NCBI RefSeq assembly: GCF_012027645.1
Contig: NZ_SNUU01000001.1
Location: 1,736,001 to 1,800,000 of the forward strand
Direction: 5' to 3'
DNA from: Thermococcus sp. 18S1
Lineage (GTDB): Archaea > Methanobacteriota_B > Thermococci > Thermococcales > Thermococcaceae
Length of the DNA stretch: 64,000 bases
Of this stretch, positions 53,806 to 63,501 are shown in pieces (position 1 is the stretch's first letter; every line of letters begins with the position of its first letter). The notes under the pieces are model-generated. The model was not told where the DNA came from and did not search any database. It saw only the letters and a list, made by a program, of their open reading frames with translations. The position numbers were made by a program, and so were the translations under genes.

Positions 53806-55614
53806 GTGTGTGGAATAATAGGCTACATCGGAGATAGGGCCGCGTGCGAGGTAATAGTCAAGGGGCTCAAGAGGCTCGAATACAGGGGATACGACTCCGC
53901 CGGCGTTGTAACGGAGGATGGAGGGAAGCTCTTCATAAAGAAGGGGGCCGGCGCCATAGACGAGCTCACCGAAAAGCTCGACCTCCTTGAGATGCCGGGG
54001 AAGAGGGGCATAGGACACACCCGCTGGGCCACCCACGGCGTTCCTAACGAGATTAACGCTCATCCCCACACCGACTGCACCGGGAAGATCGCACTCGTTC
54101 ACAACGGTATAATCGAGAACTTCGCCGAGATTCGCGAGTACCTGCTCTCCAGGGGGCACACCTTCAAAAGCGATACCGACACGGAGGTTATAGCCCACCT
54201 GATAGAGGAGGAGCTTAAGAGTGCCCCCAGCTTCGAAGACGCCATGAGGAATGCCCTTCTGAAGCTCAGGGGTTCCTTCGCGCTTGGCATAATCTACGCC
54301 GAAGAACCGGACCGGCTCTATTTCGTGAGGAACGAAAGTCCCCTCGTCCTTGGAATAGGGGACGGCGAGAATTTCGCGGCCAGCGACGTGCCGGCCTTCC
54401 TCGAGTACACAAACAGGGCCATCTTCCTCGACGACGGGGAGTACGCGGTCATAGGAAAGGACTTCTACGTTATCAAAAAGCTCGCAACCGGTGAGGTCGT
54501 TGAAAAGCCAGTCCAGGAGATTGAATGGACGCTGGAAATGGCCGAGAAGTCCGGCTATCCACACTTCATGCTCAAGGAGATCTACGAACAGCCGAGGGCG
54601 ATAAAGGACGCAATTCACGGTAACATCGACGCCGTGAAGAGGGCGGCGGAGGAGATAGCCCGCTATGAGAAGATATTCATAATCGCAATGGGCACCTCCT
54701 ACCACGCCGGTCTCGTGGGCAGGTATCTCTTCCAAAGGCTCGCGAAGAGGGTTCCGATCGTTGAAGACGCAAGCGAGTTCCGCTACGAGTTCGAGGACCT
54801 GATAGACGAGGACACCCTCGTGATAGCGATAACTCAGAGCGGGGAAACCGCCGACACCCTCGCGGCGATGAAGCTGGCGAAGAAGAGGGGCGCTAAGGTT
54901 CTCGCGATAGTCAACGTCGTCGGCAGCATGGCCACCCGCGTGGCGGACATGACCCTCTACACCCACGCCGGACCGGAGATCGGCGTGGCGGCGACCAAGA
55001 CCTACACCACCCAGCTCACCGTCCTGACCATGCTCGCTATCGAACTCGCGAGGGTTCTCGGAACGGCGGATGAGGCGTACCTCTCCTCCCTGGAGGACGG
55101 CCTCAAGAGGGTTCCCGACCTCGTGGAGGGCGTCCTTAAGCACGACGCTGCCCTCAGGGAACTCGCCGAGAATCTCGCGGACAGGAGGGACTTCTTCTAC
55201 ATTGGAAGGGGCATAAACGTGCCAACCGCCCTCGAGGGGGCCCTTAAGCTCAAGGAGATAAGCTACATCCACGCGGAGGGTCTCAGCGCCGGCGAGCTGA
55301 AGCACGGCCCGCTTGCCCTCCTCGAGGAGGGCGTCCCGGTCGTCGCGGTGGCCCCGAGCGGAAAGACCTTCGACAAGATGGTGGGCAACGTGGAGGAGTC
55401 AAGGGCGAGGGGAGCATTCATAATCGGTCTGGGGGACAGGGAGGAGCTGAGGCGCGTCTCCAGCGCCTTTATCGAGATGCCCGGTATCGACGAACTGCTA
55501 ACCCCCATCGTATACACCATACCGCTCCAGCTCATCGCATACCACTTGGCGGTTTTGAGGGGCAACGACCCCGACAAGCCGAGGAACTTGGCAAAGTCCG
55601 TTACCGTTGAATGA
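53806..55614 (+). CDS. glmS: Glucosamine-6-phosphate synthase
   Basis: Makes glucosamine 6-phosphate from fructose 6-phosphate and glutamine, supplying amino sugars for N-glycans. Length 602. GTG 53806 gives Met-Cys-Gly-Ile-Ile-Gly, so Cys2 is the nucleophile; GTG 53797 would extend past it and is rejected. GGGTGG precedes. Glutaminase segments include HTRWATHG and HNGIIEN. Two SIS isomerase domains follow ([18 protein letters not shown]). The stop is 10 bases before aglB, a natural pairing. Confidence 0.97.
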   Translation: MCGIIGYIGDRAACEVIVKGLKRLEYRGYDSAGVVTEDGGKLFIKKGAGAIDELTEKLDLLEMPGKRGIGHTRWATHGVPNEINAHPHTDCTGKIALVHNGIIENFAEIREYLLSRGHTFKSDTDTEVIAHLIEEELKSAPSFEDAMRNALLKLRGSFALGIIYAEEPDRLYFVRNESPLVLGIGDGENFAASDVPAFLEYTNRAIFLDDGEYAVIGKDFYVIKKLATGEVVEKPVQEIEWTLEMAEKSGYPHFMLKEIYEQPRAIKDAIHGNIDAVKRAAEEIARYEKIFIIAMGTSYHAGLVGRYLFQRLAKRVPIVEDASEFRYEFEDLIDEDTLVIAITQSGETADTLAAMKLAKKRGAKVLAIVNVVGSMATRVADMTLYTHAGPEIGVAATKTYTTQLTVLTMLAIELARVLGTADEAYLSSLEDGLKRVPDLVEGVLKHDAALRELAENLADRRDFFYIGRGINVPTALEGALKLKEISYIHAEGLSAGELKHGPLALLEEGVPVVAVAPSGKTFDKMVGNVEESRARGAFIIGLGDREELRRVSSAFIEMPGIDELLTPIVYTIPLQLIAYHLAVLRGNDPDKPRNLAKSVTVE

Positions 55615-55624
55615 GGTGATCCGG

Positions 55625-58510
55625 ATGGTGAAAACAGAGATTAAGGAAAAGCGGAAGAAGAAAAAGGAGGAAAAGACCTCCTCCTTTGGAAAATACTACC
55701 CGATGTTTAAGAGCTACGGCCTTCCGCTGATAGCACTCCTGCTCGCGTATCTGGGCTTCAAACTGAGGAACATAACCTCGAACTACAAGACCTTCCTCGA
55801 CCCGGATACGTTCTTTCACTACGAAATGTACAGACAGGCCATAACCGAGTGGATTCCCCAGTATTTCGCCTACGCCGATCCACCCGCGGGAATAAAGGCC
55901 ACTGGCTACCTGGGACTCTACACAGTCCAGGCCGCTTTCTACAAGATAGTCCACGCCATCTCCGGCACCGACGTGCTTGGGGCTTTCAAGCTCTGGCCTC
56001 CGTTCGTTGGAGCAATGACCATTATAGCGGTCTATTTCCTCGGAAAGAAGCTCCACTCCAACTGGGCGGGCATCTGGGGAGCAGCCTTTATGATGTTCTC
56101 CTACGCCAACTTCACCAAGACCATGTCAGGAAACAACCGTGGTGAAGGCCCGTTCATGATGTTCTTCCTCTACGCGGTGCTTTTCCTCCTGATGTACCTC
56201 GATGAGAAGGAGTGGAACTGGAAGAAGGTAGCGGGAGGGGTCCTCTTCCTCATAACGAGCGTCCTCTACATGGGAGTCTGGACGGGTAGTGTATTCGGTA
56301 TTGAGATCTTGCTTGCATTTGCATTCCTTACTGTAACAGTGGCATTTATCGCTGGGCTCGAGAAGTTTACAATAAAGTTCATCAAGGAATTCGTGCCAAT
56401 ACAGGGACTTGCTATAGTCTTAGGGATCATTATTGCCAGAACCGGCTTTATTGGCATCGGAACATTTCTCCTTAAAAGACCATTTGGATTAATGGGGATA
56501 TTTGCGGTTTTAGTTTATGCAGGGCTACTCATAGGGCTAAAGCGCCTCTTGCATTTTGATTATTCAAGACTAGATCACCGGATTGGGGCACTTCTAATAT
56601 CTGGAGGAGTACTTGTCCTATTTGCTGGGGCATGGGGCCTACTTAATATTTCGACCTTAATAAGAGGCGCTTATCAATCCACTCCCCTCTATCAAACCGT
56701 CGCAGAGCTGGCAAGGACGGATATAAACACTATCAAGGCATACTACAGCATAAAGAGCAAGGACATGTTACTGTTCCTCTTATCGATCGCAGGTTTTCTG
56801 ATAGTACTAGCCAAATTCATCAGCAACCTCCTGAAAGGGAATGTTTCAGGCTACAAAAATGCATTCCTCGTATCATACTACATCAGTTCAGTGGTCCTCC
56901 TATCTTTGGCTGTTCGTTTCGTGTTCCAGGCTTCGGGAGCCATACTCCTCCTGGCGGGCGTTGCAATTGGTGAGGCGTTCCTCTTCGTGGAGAACATGAA
57001 GGAGAGCACCACGACCAAGGCCCTCTATGCAATCCTGCTGATAATCATGTTCCTCCCGCTCCCAATAATCGGTGCACAGTACAGCAAGGCCCTCGCGACG
57101 AACACCGCCAAGGCTCAGGGTTCTGTGCCCGCGGACTGGATAAACACCCTCAACTGGCTCAACGAGAACACCAACGAGCTCGACAGCGCCACGAGCTGGT
57201 GGGACTACGGCTACTGGATCGAGTCGAGCCTGCTCGGTAACAGACGTTCCGCCACGGACGGCGGTCACGCATACGACAGGCGCTACATAGTCGCGGACTT
57301 CTTCTCACACTACGGCAACGAGAGCGAGCAGGACTTCGAGGCCTGGGAGCTTAACTACATGATAGTCTGGCAGCAGGACATATACAAGTTCAACGCCATA
57401 AGCTACCTCGGCGGTGCGATAAACTACTACGAATACAGTCACATCCCAATGTTCCAGGTCGTGCCAATGCAGTACGTTAAGTACACCAACGAGAGCGGAA
57501 AAACGGTTGTCTACCTTAAGACAGCCGAGGGCGACAGGCAACCGGTGATGACAGTTGATCTGGCCAGAGGGCAGGTTATCCAGGGCAGGGGGGACATTCC
57601 GTACGTCCTCTACCTCTTCGGCAACTACGGCATTCTGGCGTACCACAAGATAGCCTTCAGCAACTTCGTCAGGCTCGCGTTCCACATCCCGTACTCCTTC
57701 GAGCCGTGGGACGCTCAGAAGCTCTTCGCCAACTTCAAGCCGGTCCACAATGACGGTGGTGTCTCAACCTACGAGTTCAGGCCGTTCGCCGTGTACAGGA
57801 TCGATAAGTACGAGAACGGCACCTGGAAGGCCTTTTACAGCACCACGGGAGGAGGAAATCTCCCGCTCGGAGAGCAGAAGCTCAGGCTCTGGATTTCTGC
57901 CTTCGGCAGGGACGTCAAGGACGCGACCCTGATCTTCGAGGCCTACAACGGAACAGAGCTCATCAAGAGGGAGACCCTCGCAGAGGGCCTCAGCATAAAC
58001 CACCTCAACGAGACCCCCGTGGAGGTCAGCCTCTTTGTCCCGAACGCTACCAGCTACCGCTTCGTCCTTATTCAGGACGGCCCGGTTGGAGTGCTCAACG
58101 GCGAGCCGAGGGTAAACGGAGAGGTCGCCAATCCAAGCTACCTCCTGGATGAGGGTCAGAGCGGTAACCTCGAACTTGTGGCGGCCTTTAGGAAGGACTA
58201 CAGCAATGTGCAGCTTGCACTCAGGGCGAGCATAGTTTACTACGTTGCTCCCAACGGCAAGGACATAGAAAAGGACAACTTCTACCTCGAGCCCCACCAG
58301 GATATCATAACCTACGTCCCGGTCAAGGAACTGAGCGTCAAGGCCGGCGACAACGTGATAACGGCGCAGGCATCGATGCCGTCCGATGTGTTCAGTGCGT
58401 ACATCGAGAAGCTCTACCAGAAGTACGGCGAGGACAAGGTCGTTATAGTCAAGAAGCGTGTGGAGCCGGTGTTCATAACGAAGAAGGAGTACGTAATCTG
58501 GGAGGGCTGA
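55625..58510 (+). CDS. aglB: Oligosaccharyltransferase AglB
   Basis: Transfers lipid-linked glycan to Asn in N-X-S/T sites on the outer membrane face. Length 961. A basic cytoplasmic start (KRKKKKEEK) precedes the first span. DPDTFFHYEMYR holds the first metal-binding DxD-type motif, and GNNRGEGPF follows in the next loop. WWDYGYW starts the soluble domain, which contains the sequon-binding site. Bases about 56285-56920 (residues about 221-432, membrane helices) are much richer in AT than the rest, 33-52% GC per 60-base line against 63% at 57181-57240. This suggests replacement by recombination. ATG 55625 follows GAGGTGATCCGG. Confidence 0.96.
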   Translation: MVKTEIKEKRKKKKEEKTSSFGKYYPMFKSYGLPLIALLLAYLGFKLRNITSNYKTFLDPDTFFHYEMYRQAITEWIPQYFAYADPPAGIKATGYLGLYTVQAAFYKIVHAISGTDVLGAFKLWPPFVGAMTIIAVYFLGKKLHSNWAGIWGAAFMMFSYANFTKTMSGNNRGEGPFMMFFLYAVLFLLMYLDEKEWNWKKVAGGVLFLITSVLYMGVWTGSVFGIEILLAFAFLTVTVAFIAGLEKFTIKFIKEFVPIQGLAIVLGIIIARTGFIGIGTFLLKRPFGLMGIFAVLVYAGLLIGLKRLLHFDYSRLDHRIGALLISGGVLVLFAGAWGLLNISTLIRGAYQSTPLYQTVAELARTDINTIKAYYSIKSKDMLLFLLSIAGFLIVLAKFISNLLKGNVSGYKNAFLVSYYISSVVLLSLAVRFVFQASGAILLLAGVAIGEAFLFVENMKESTTTKALYAILLIIMFLPLPIIGAQYSKALATNTAKAQGSVPADWINTLNWLNENTNELDSATSWWDYGYWIESSLLGNRRSATDGGHAYDRRYIVADFFSHYGNESEQDFEAWELNYMIVWQQDIYKFNAISYLGGAINYYEYSHIPMFQVVPMQYVKYTNESGKTVVYLKTAEGDRQPVMTVDLARGQVIQGRGDIPYVLYLFGNYGILAYHKIAFSNFVRLAFHIPYSFEPWDAQKLFANFKPVHNDGGVSTYEFRPFAVYRIDKYENGTWKAFYSTTGGGNLPLGEQKLRLWISAFGRDVKDATLIFEAYNGTELIKRETLAEGLSINHLNETPVEVSLFVPNATSYRFVLIQDGPVGVLNGEPRVNGEVANPSYLLDEGQSGNLELVAAFRKDYSNVQLALRASIVYYVAPNGKDIEKDNFYLEPHQDIITYVPVKELSVKAGDNVITAQASMPSDVFSAYIEKLYQKYGEDKVVIVKKRVEPVFITKKEYVIWEG

Positions 58511-58516
58511 GCCCTC

Positions 58517-58921
58517 CTAATCCCTGACTATTTTTACATCTCCAAGGTCCCTGAGTCCGCTCTTCTCCGCGGTCCTCACGACCCCCGGCAGGAACCTGAC
58601 CTTCGGCCGCAGCACGAGCGCCTCCGCCTCCCTGAAGCCCAGCTTCCAGAGGGCAAAGGCCCTGTGGTGGCCGTCGAGGATATAGTAGCGTCCCCCGTAG
58701 GGTATGACCGTTATCGGGGCATCATACCCGTGTTTTATCTCCTCAAGCACCACGAGAAGCTTCACCTCACTGAGCTCAGCCTGTGTTGGGACGAGAAGCT
58801 CCACAGGCAGGAAGGAATGCTCTATCTCAAAATCGATACCGTAGGCCGCCCTGTATTCGTTCATTATGTGCTCCGCGCGCTTAAACGCCTCCTCCCGGGT
58901 TATGAGCCGTATCCTCCTCAA
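58517..58921 (-). CDS. ParB/sulfiredoxin-like domain protein
   Basis: Protein of 134 residues. YYILDGHHRAFALWKLGF is the ParB-type nuclease/ATPase motif (D-G-H-H-R), which in stand-alone archaeal members may work as a kinase or nuclease. N-terminal helix REEAFKRAEHIMNEY. The start is taken as TTG 58921, which overlaps the methyltransferase stop (TTGA) and has GGGGGAGGAAGG before it. Substrate unknown. Confidence 0.8.
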   Translation of the reverse strand: MRRIRLITREEAFKRAEHIMNEYRAAYGIDFEIEHSFLPVELLVPTQAELSEVKLLVVLEEIKHGYDAPITVIPYGGRYYILDGHHRAFALWKLGFREAEALVLRPKVRFLPGVVRTAEKSGLRDLGDVKIVRD

Positions 58922-59589
58922 ACCTTCCTCCCCCTGACCGCCACGAACGCCGCAAGGTTTCTGCATTTCCCGTAGCACTTCCTGTCCACTCCCTCGGCCA
59001 GCCCCGTGAAGGGCCAGAACGAGAGGAAGAATATTACCCCAGCACTCTCAACCTCCCCGAATCCCGCCTCCAGGAGGAGCCCCTCAAGCTCTCCAGGAGT
59101 GTAAAAACGGGCGTAACGATAGGCTGTTTCAACGAAGAGGCTCTTAAGTCGTTTGAAGAGGAACCACGCGCTGCGTCCGTTCATGGTGCCGATGACCGCC
59201 TCGCCCCCAGGCCTCAGGACGCGGTGGATTTCGGAGATGACTTTTTCCGGCTCGTGAATAAACTCGAACATCGTGACGCTCAGAACGAGGTCAAAGCTCC
59301 CATCCGGAAACGGCAGGCTGTAGGCGTCCCCCCTGACGCAGTGCAGGCCCTTCGAGCGCGCTACCCTCAGCATCCCCTCGCTGGCGTCGAGGCCGACGAC
59401 GTCAAAGCCCCTCCTTTTGAGCTCCAGGGTGTAGTTCCCTGTCCCGCAGCCGAGGTCGAGGGCCCTTCCCCTCCTGGTCCGCAGCATGGAGAATACCAGC
59501 CATTTCTCCGTCCTGTCCACGTAGCGGCCCGTTTTCGTCCGGTACCATGCATCGTAGCGTTCGGCTATCCTGTCAAAGTACTCGACCAT
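58918..59589 (-). CDS. Class I SAM-dependent methyltransferase (UbiE-like)
   Basis: Protein of 223 residues. Motif I ALDLGCGTGNYTLELKRRG, acidic loop VVGLDASEGML, motif III VLRPGGEAVIGTM. No substrate domain fused. It overlaps the ParB-like gene and directly follows the YkoF-like gene with no gap, so these are one minus-strand operon with moaD-like and YkoF-like genes. Confidence 0.9.
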   Translation of the reverse strand: MVEYFDRIAERYDAWYRTKTGRYVDRTEKWLVFSMLRTRRGRALDLGCGTGNYTLELKRRGFDVVGLDASEGMLRVARSKGLHCVRGDAYSLPFPDGSFDLVLSVTMFEFIHEPEKVISEIHRVLRPGGEAVIGTMNGRSAWFLFKRLKSLFVETAYRYARFYTPGELEGLLLEAGFGEVESAGVIFFLSFWPFTGLAEGVDRKCYGKCRNLAAFVAVRGRKV

Positions 59590-59871
59590 TCAGACGCCCA
59601 CCTTACCCTCGATCGTCAGCGGCTTATCAACGCGGTCGTCGATTTTGAGGCTTATAACGACGCGCTTTGCCCCCGCCTCCAGAATCGCCCTGTGGCATCT
59701 CTTAACCAGTTCAAGGATCTCATCCACCGGGCCCTCCACCACCGTCCCCATCGGACAGACCCGGTACTTCAGCCCGCTGGATGCTATAACGTCGATAACC
59801 GGACGCAGGTACTCCCCAACGCTGGGACTCTCCGTGCCGAGAGGGAAGAGGCAGAGCTCCGCGACCGCCAT
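59590..59871 (-). CDS. YkoF/MTH1187-family thiamine-binding-like protein
   Basis: Protein of 93 residues with ferredoxin-like fold segments: ELCLFPLGTESPSVGEYL, YRVCPMGTVVEG and RVVISLKIDDRVDKPLT. The family binds thiamine or related small molecules in tetramers. It lies directly between the MoaD-like and methyltransferase genes with no intergenic bases. Role inferred only from the family. Confidence 0.88.
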   Translation of the reverse strand: MAVAELCLFPLGTESPSVGEYLRPVIDVIASSGLKYRVCPMGTVVEGPVDEILELVKRCHRAILEAGAKRVVISLKIDDRVDKPLTIEGKVGV

Positions 59872-60153
59872 TCAGCCACCCCCGGCAGGGGGGAATATGT
59901 GAACCACATCCTCCTCCTTCAGCTCAGTATCGAGGCCTTTGAGGTGAAGAACGTTGTGGCCGTTGACGAGAACCATACCGTCTAGGGGTTTATCTGGACC
60001 AACGCGGGGTGTTCCAAGGAGCTGCTTCTTTATCTCCGGAGTATAGTGTTCGGCGAGGTAATCTATGAGTTCACGGACGGTCTTCACTCCGTGAACCTCG
60101 ACCTCCCGCCTGCCGATTATCTCGCGGAACGTGGCATAGAACATGACCTTCAT
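59872..60153 (-). CDS. MoaD/ThiS-like sulfur carrier
   Basis: Ubiquitin-fold protein of 93 residues ending FPPAGGG; the C-terminal Gly-Gly is the site of adenylation and thiocarboxylation. KVMFYATFREIIGRREVEV is the first hairpin. It could serve molybdopterin/tungstopterin synthesis, needed by the AOR-family enzyme, or act as a SAMP-like modifier. ATG 60153 follows CAGGTGACC; upstream starts run into the divergent promoter. Confidence 0.9.
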   Translation of the reverse strand: MKVMFYATFREIIGRREVEVHGVKTVRELIDYLAEHYTPEIKKQLLGTPRVGPDKPLDGMVLVNGHNVLHLKGLDTELKEEDVVHIFPPAGGG

Positions 60154-60213
60154 CAGGGTCACCTGAGAAAGTTGAACAAAACCCTTAAAGTGATTTCGCC
60201 GTAGAACTATCAA

Positions 60214-60963
60214 ATGACAGTACTAACCGTTGAACCCCCCGAGTACTATCCCGTGGTCGAGAAGCTCTTCGCCGGAAACATCCGGGATGCCCTCGAAACC
60301 CTAGGCGTGGAGCTCGTTGGCATGAAAGTCGGTGTGAAGCCTGTAGGAAGGGTAATAAAGCTGGCATTCCTCTTCGAAATCCGTAGGCCCGAGACGTTTC
60401 TCCCCGGCGAGCTGGACTCGATAATATCGGGCCTCCTTGAGAAGCTGGCCGAGGACGCCACCCGCACGTTTGGGCGACTGTACGATGCCAGGTTTCAGGT
60501 GGCGGGATTCAGAACCATAGAGGCGGCCAGAAAGCCGCGGAAGGAAGAAGTCAGCCTCGTGGTAAACTGCCCAGATGACATCAGAAGAACAATAGAACGG
60601 CTGGGGAAGGGACTTGTAATCTACCTGAAGGACAAGAGAATCGACTTTTCAACCATCGTCCTCAACATGCCCCCTGACGGCAGACCACAGCTTACCATCA
60701 CCCTGCTGCTCCCAGAGGAGAAGCCATCGAGCATAAAGGAAAACCTCGCGAAGGACCTCACCCACAAGGCATCCTCCTACCTAAGAACCCTCAATGCGGA
60801 GTACATATCCGTCAGGGCAAGGGTGCTTGATCCGGGGGACAAGACTGTCGGGATCATCATGAAACGCCTGGATCAGATAGAGAAAGAAGCAGAGGAACTG
60901 GCGGAGATGGATGAAATACGGGACCTCATGAGCGTCCTGGGGAAAGAGACTCCCGAGAGCTGA
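60214..60963 (+). CDS. Hypothetical protein, 249 residues
   Basis: Not recognised. Soluble mixed alpha/beta protein with a repeated-looking layout: two halves each with a strand-rich core (VGMKVGVKPVGRVIKLAFLF; LVIYLKDKRIDFSTIVLNMP) and a helix. The last 35 residues are an acidic coiled helix (MKRLDQIEKEAEELAEMDEI). CTTAAAG near 60183 gives a leaderless or nearly leaderless start at ATG 60214. It overlaps adk tail-to-tail by 38 bases. Confidence 0.75.
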   Translation: MTVLTVEPPEYYPVVEKLFAGNIRDALETLGVELVGMKVGVKPVGRVIKLAFLFEIRRPETFLPGELDSIISGLLEKLAEDATRTFGRLYDARFQVAGFRTIEAARKPRKEEVSLVVNCPDDIRRTIERLGKGLVIYLKDKRIDFSTIVLNMPPDGRPQLTITLLLPEEKPSSIKENLAKDLTHKASSYLRTLNAEYISVRARVLDPGDKTVGIIMKRLDQIEKEAEELAEMDEIRDLMSVLGKETPES

Positions 60964-61600
60964 TATAGTCGAGGAGGGGCCTTATGCGTTCCCAGACCTG
61001 AGGTATCCCATCGTGCCCATCCACCTTGACATATATTCCCTGTTTACGGTAGAACTTGATTATTGGCCCCATGTTCTTTATGTACAGGTCGTAGCGGCTG
61101 TCGACGATCTCGGGTCTGTCGTCTTCACGCTGAACCAGCTCAGCGCCGCAGACGTCACACTTTCCAGGAACCTTCGGAGGCCGGTACTTAACGTGGTAAA
61201 CGGCACCGCACTTCGGGCATATTCTCCTGCCGGATATCCTCTCTATGCTTTCCTCCTTCTCGATGAAGATCTCCAGGGCCACGTCTATGGTCATACCGTG
61301 GTCGTAGAGGTAGTCCTCGAGCGTCAGAACCTGTTCCGCTGTTCTGGGGTATCCGTCGATGATGAAGTTTTTCCGGTTCCGTCTGAGCCGCGAGATCACA
61401 AGGGTGTTGACAACGGTGTCCGGAATGAGTTCTCCCCTTGCAAGGTACCTCTCCAGCTCTCTCCCCAGTTCACTGCCCCGCTCTATCTCAGCCCGTATCA
61501 TGTCACCAGAAGAGACGTAGACCAGACCATAGCGCTCGGTTATCGTCCTTGAATGGGTGGACTTTCCGCTCCCAGGCGGACCAAAAATGAGAATGTTCAT
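60926..61600 (-). CDS. adk: Adenylate kinase with zinc-binding LID
   Basis: Interconverts ATP, ADP and AMP. Length 224. P-loop GPPGSGKST, AMP site SSGDMIRAEIERG and GYPRTAEQ. The LID carries four Cys, CPKCG and CDVCG separated by 18 residues, for structural zinc, as in bacterial-type adenylate kinases. ATG 61600 (MNILIFG) follows GGGTGAGAAAA; an ATG three codons upstream is less likely. Confidence 0.95.
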   Translation of the reverse strand: MNILIFGPPGSGKSTHSRTITERYGLVYVSSGDMIRAEIERGSELGRELERYLARGELIPDTVVNTLVISRLRRNRKNFIIDGYPRTAEQVLTLEDYLYDHGMTIDVALEIFIEKEESIERISGRRICPKCGAVYHVKYRPPKVPGKCDVCGAELVQREDDRPEIVDSRYDLYIKNMGPIIKFYRKQGIYVKVDGHDGIPQVWERIRPLLDYISSRESLSPGRS

Positions 61601-61756
61601 TTTTCTCACCCGGGTTAGTTATTCGCGGGAGGCTAAAAGGATTGCGGTAAACCCGAAGTCCCACCCATCTGCACTCCCAGAAGCCCGCCCAGCGGGTGAA
61701 GGCCTAAAGCGTCCGTCGTGCGGCGAGGCGGCCCAAAATCGGCTTGAATAAAAAAG

Positions 61757-63193
61757 TCAAACGGTGAAAATCCTTATCGTGTTCGTCCCCACGGTCTTCC
61801 CTATCGGGGTTCCCTTCGTTAGCAGGATAGTGTCGTTCTCCTTAACGAGGCCGAGACCGCTTATCAGGCGCAGTATCTCATCCTCGCTGGTCTCCTCCAC
61901 GACGAATGGATAGACGCCATAGGAGAACATCAGCGTGTTGCCAACCCATTCGTCCCGCACGAAGGCGAGAACCCACTGCTTCGGCTTGAATCGCGAGATG
62001 AGCCTCGCGGTCTCGCCCGTCCTCGTCGGGGTCAGGATGTGCTTGATGTCCATCGAGTTCAGGGCCTCAATGATGCTCCTCGCTATCGTGTCCTTTATGG
62101 TGCCTTTCCTGGGCATCCTGCCCTTCCACTCGCTCATCTTCCACTCCACTATGCGCGCGGACCAGAGGGAATCCCTGTACGCCTCGATCGTCTTGGCTAT
62201 CCTGGCCATCATCCTCACGGCATCGACGGGGTATCTGCCGACCGCCGTTTCCTCCGAGAGCATCACCGCGTCCGTACCGTCAAGGATGGCGTTGGCAACG
62301 TCGGTGACTTCCGCCCTCGTGGGGAGCTTCTCCTCGGTCATGCTCTCGAGCATCTGCGTCGCGGTAATTGCCGGCTTGCCGGCGACGTTGGCTTTGTGGA
62401 TGAGCTTCTTCTGGAGGATGGGCAGCTTCTCTATGGGCATCTCAACTCCGAGGTCGCCGCGCGCTATCATTATACCATCTGCGGCGCGGAGAATCTCGTC
62501 GAAGTTTCTGACGGCATCCGGCCGCTCTATCTTTGCAATGATAAACATCCTGCTGCCCTTTTCCTCAACAAAGCGCCTGACCTTGAGGACGTCATACGCC
62601 GAGCCGACGAAGCTTATGCCTATCGCATCGACGCCGTGTTCAATGGCGAACTCTATGAACCTGAGGTCACTCTCGGTCACCGCGTCTATCGCTATCCTTG
62701 CCTTCGGAACGTTTATGCCCTTGTGGGAAAAGAGGGTTCCCCCAACGAGGACTTTACATGCCACGTCGGTACCGCGGACTTCCTCCACGCGGAGGGCGAT
62801 GAAACCGTCGCTCAGGTAGATGACGTCTCCCTTGGAGACCATCTTAGGAAAGTCCTTGAACTGGACGGGGATGAGGCCCTCGTTGCCGACCACGTCCCTG
62901 GTGGTGAGCGTTACCGTCTGCCACCTCCTGAGGGCCACTGAACCGCCGGCAATCTCGCCAACGCGGATTTTTACCCCTGGAAGATCGCCGAGGATCGCCA
63001 CGGGGCGGTTCAGCCTCCGAGCCGCCTTCCTCACCAGCTCAATGGTGCGGGCGTGCTGCTCCAGGTCCCCGTGGGCGAAGTTTATACGCGCCACACCCAT
63101 TCCTGCCTTTATCATTGCCTCGATCGTTTCGCTCTTGAGGGACGCAGGCCCAATAGTGGCCACGATCTTTGTCTTGTGAGCGGGAAGCCTCAT
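61757..63193 (-). CDS. pyk: Pyruvate kinase
   Basis: Last step of the modified Embden-Meyerhof pathway: phosphoenolpyruvate and ADP to pyruvate and ATP. Length 478. KTKIVATIGPAS at the N-terminus, metal and substrate residues in IIAKIERPDAVRNFDEI and MIARGDLGVEMP, TATQMLESM, and SEETAVGRYPVDAV. C-terminal domain complete (ILLTKGTPIGKTVGTNTI). A palindrome (TTAGGATGTCCTAA) lies in the upstream region. Confidence 0.97.
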   Translation of the reverse strand: MRLPAHKTKIVATIGPASLKSETIEAMIKAGMGVARINFAHGDLEQHARTIELVRKAARRLNRPVAILGDLPGVKIRVGEIAGGSVALRRWQTVTLTTRDVVGNEGLIPVQFKDFPKMVSKGDVIYLSDGFIALRVEEVRGTDVACKVLVGGTLFSHKGINVPKARIAIDAVTESDLRFIEFAIEHGVDAIGISFVGSAYDVLKVRRFVEEKGSRMFIIAKIERPDAVRNFDEILRAADGIMIARGDLGVEMPIEKLPILQKKLIHKANVAGKPAITATQMLESMTEEKLPTRAEVTDVANAILDGTDAVMLSEETAVGRYPVDAVRMMARIAKTIEAYRDSLWSARIVEWKMSEWKGRMPRKGTIKDTIARSIIEALNSMDIKHILTPTRTGETARLISRFKPKQWVLAFVRDEWVGNTLMFSYGVYPFVVEETSEDEILRLISGLGLVKENDTILLTKGTPIGKTVGTNTIRIFTV

Positions 63194-63501
63194 GTTCTCT
63201 CACCTATTCGTGTAGTTACCGCAGTTCCTAATAACCTTTGCCAAGAGGATTAAGAGTTAGGATGTCCTAATATCCGTGGGGGTACGAACCCCTCGAATCC
63301 GGGTTTTCGACGGGAACGGAGCGAAGGGATTTGTCCAGTTCCTTTGGGGTTTGGAAGGCTGAGCTTCCCTGCTGTCGGCGTATCAAATGACCCGGTCAGG
63401 GTTATCTGAGCTCCAGGGAAAAGCACGGTTAAGATACTGGAAGCGCAATGAGGGGTGAGTGGAGGGTAATAATGAAGAAGCCGGACATTTGGAGTTGGAC
63501 T
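63194..63501. other. 308-bp gap between pyk and the archaemetzincin gene
   Basis: No gene seen. TTAGGATGTCCTAA (about 63256-63269) is a perfect palindrome near the expected pyk promoter. GGGGGTACGAACCCCTC (about 63278-63294) reads on the minus strand as a T-arm-like stem-loop, but no cloverleaf surrounds it. The region nearer the metalloprotease gene is unstructured to my eye. Confidence 0.45.

Noticed and set aside
63278-63300. Possible tRNA on the minus strand from a T-arm-like stem
   Set aside because: The loop is TTCGTAC rather than TTCRANY, and no acceptor, D or anticodon stems surround it.
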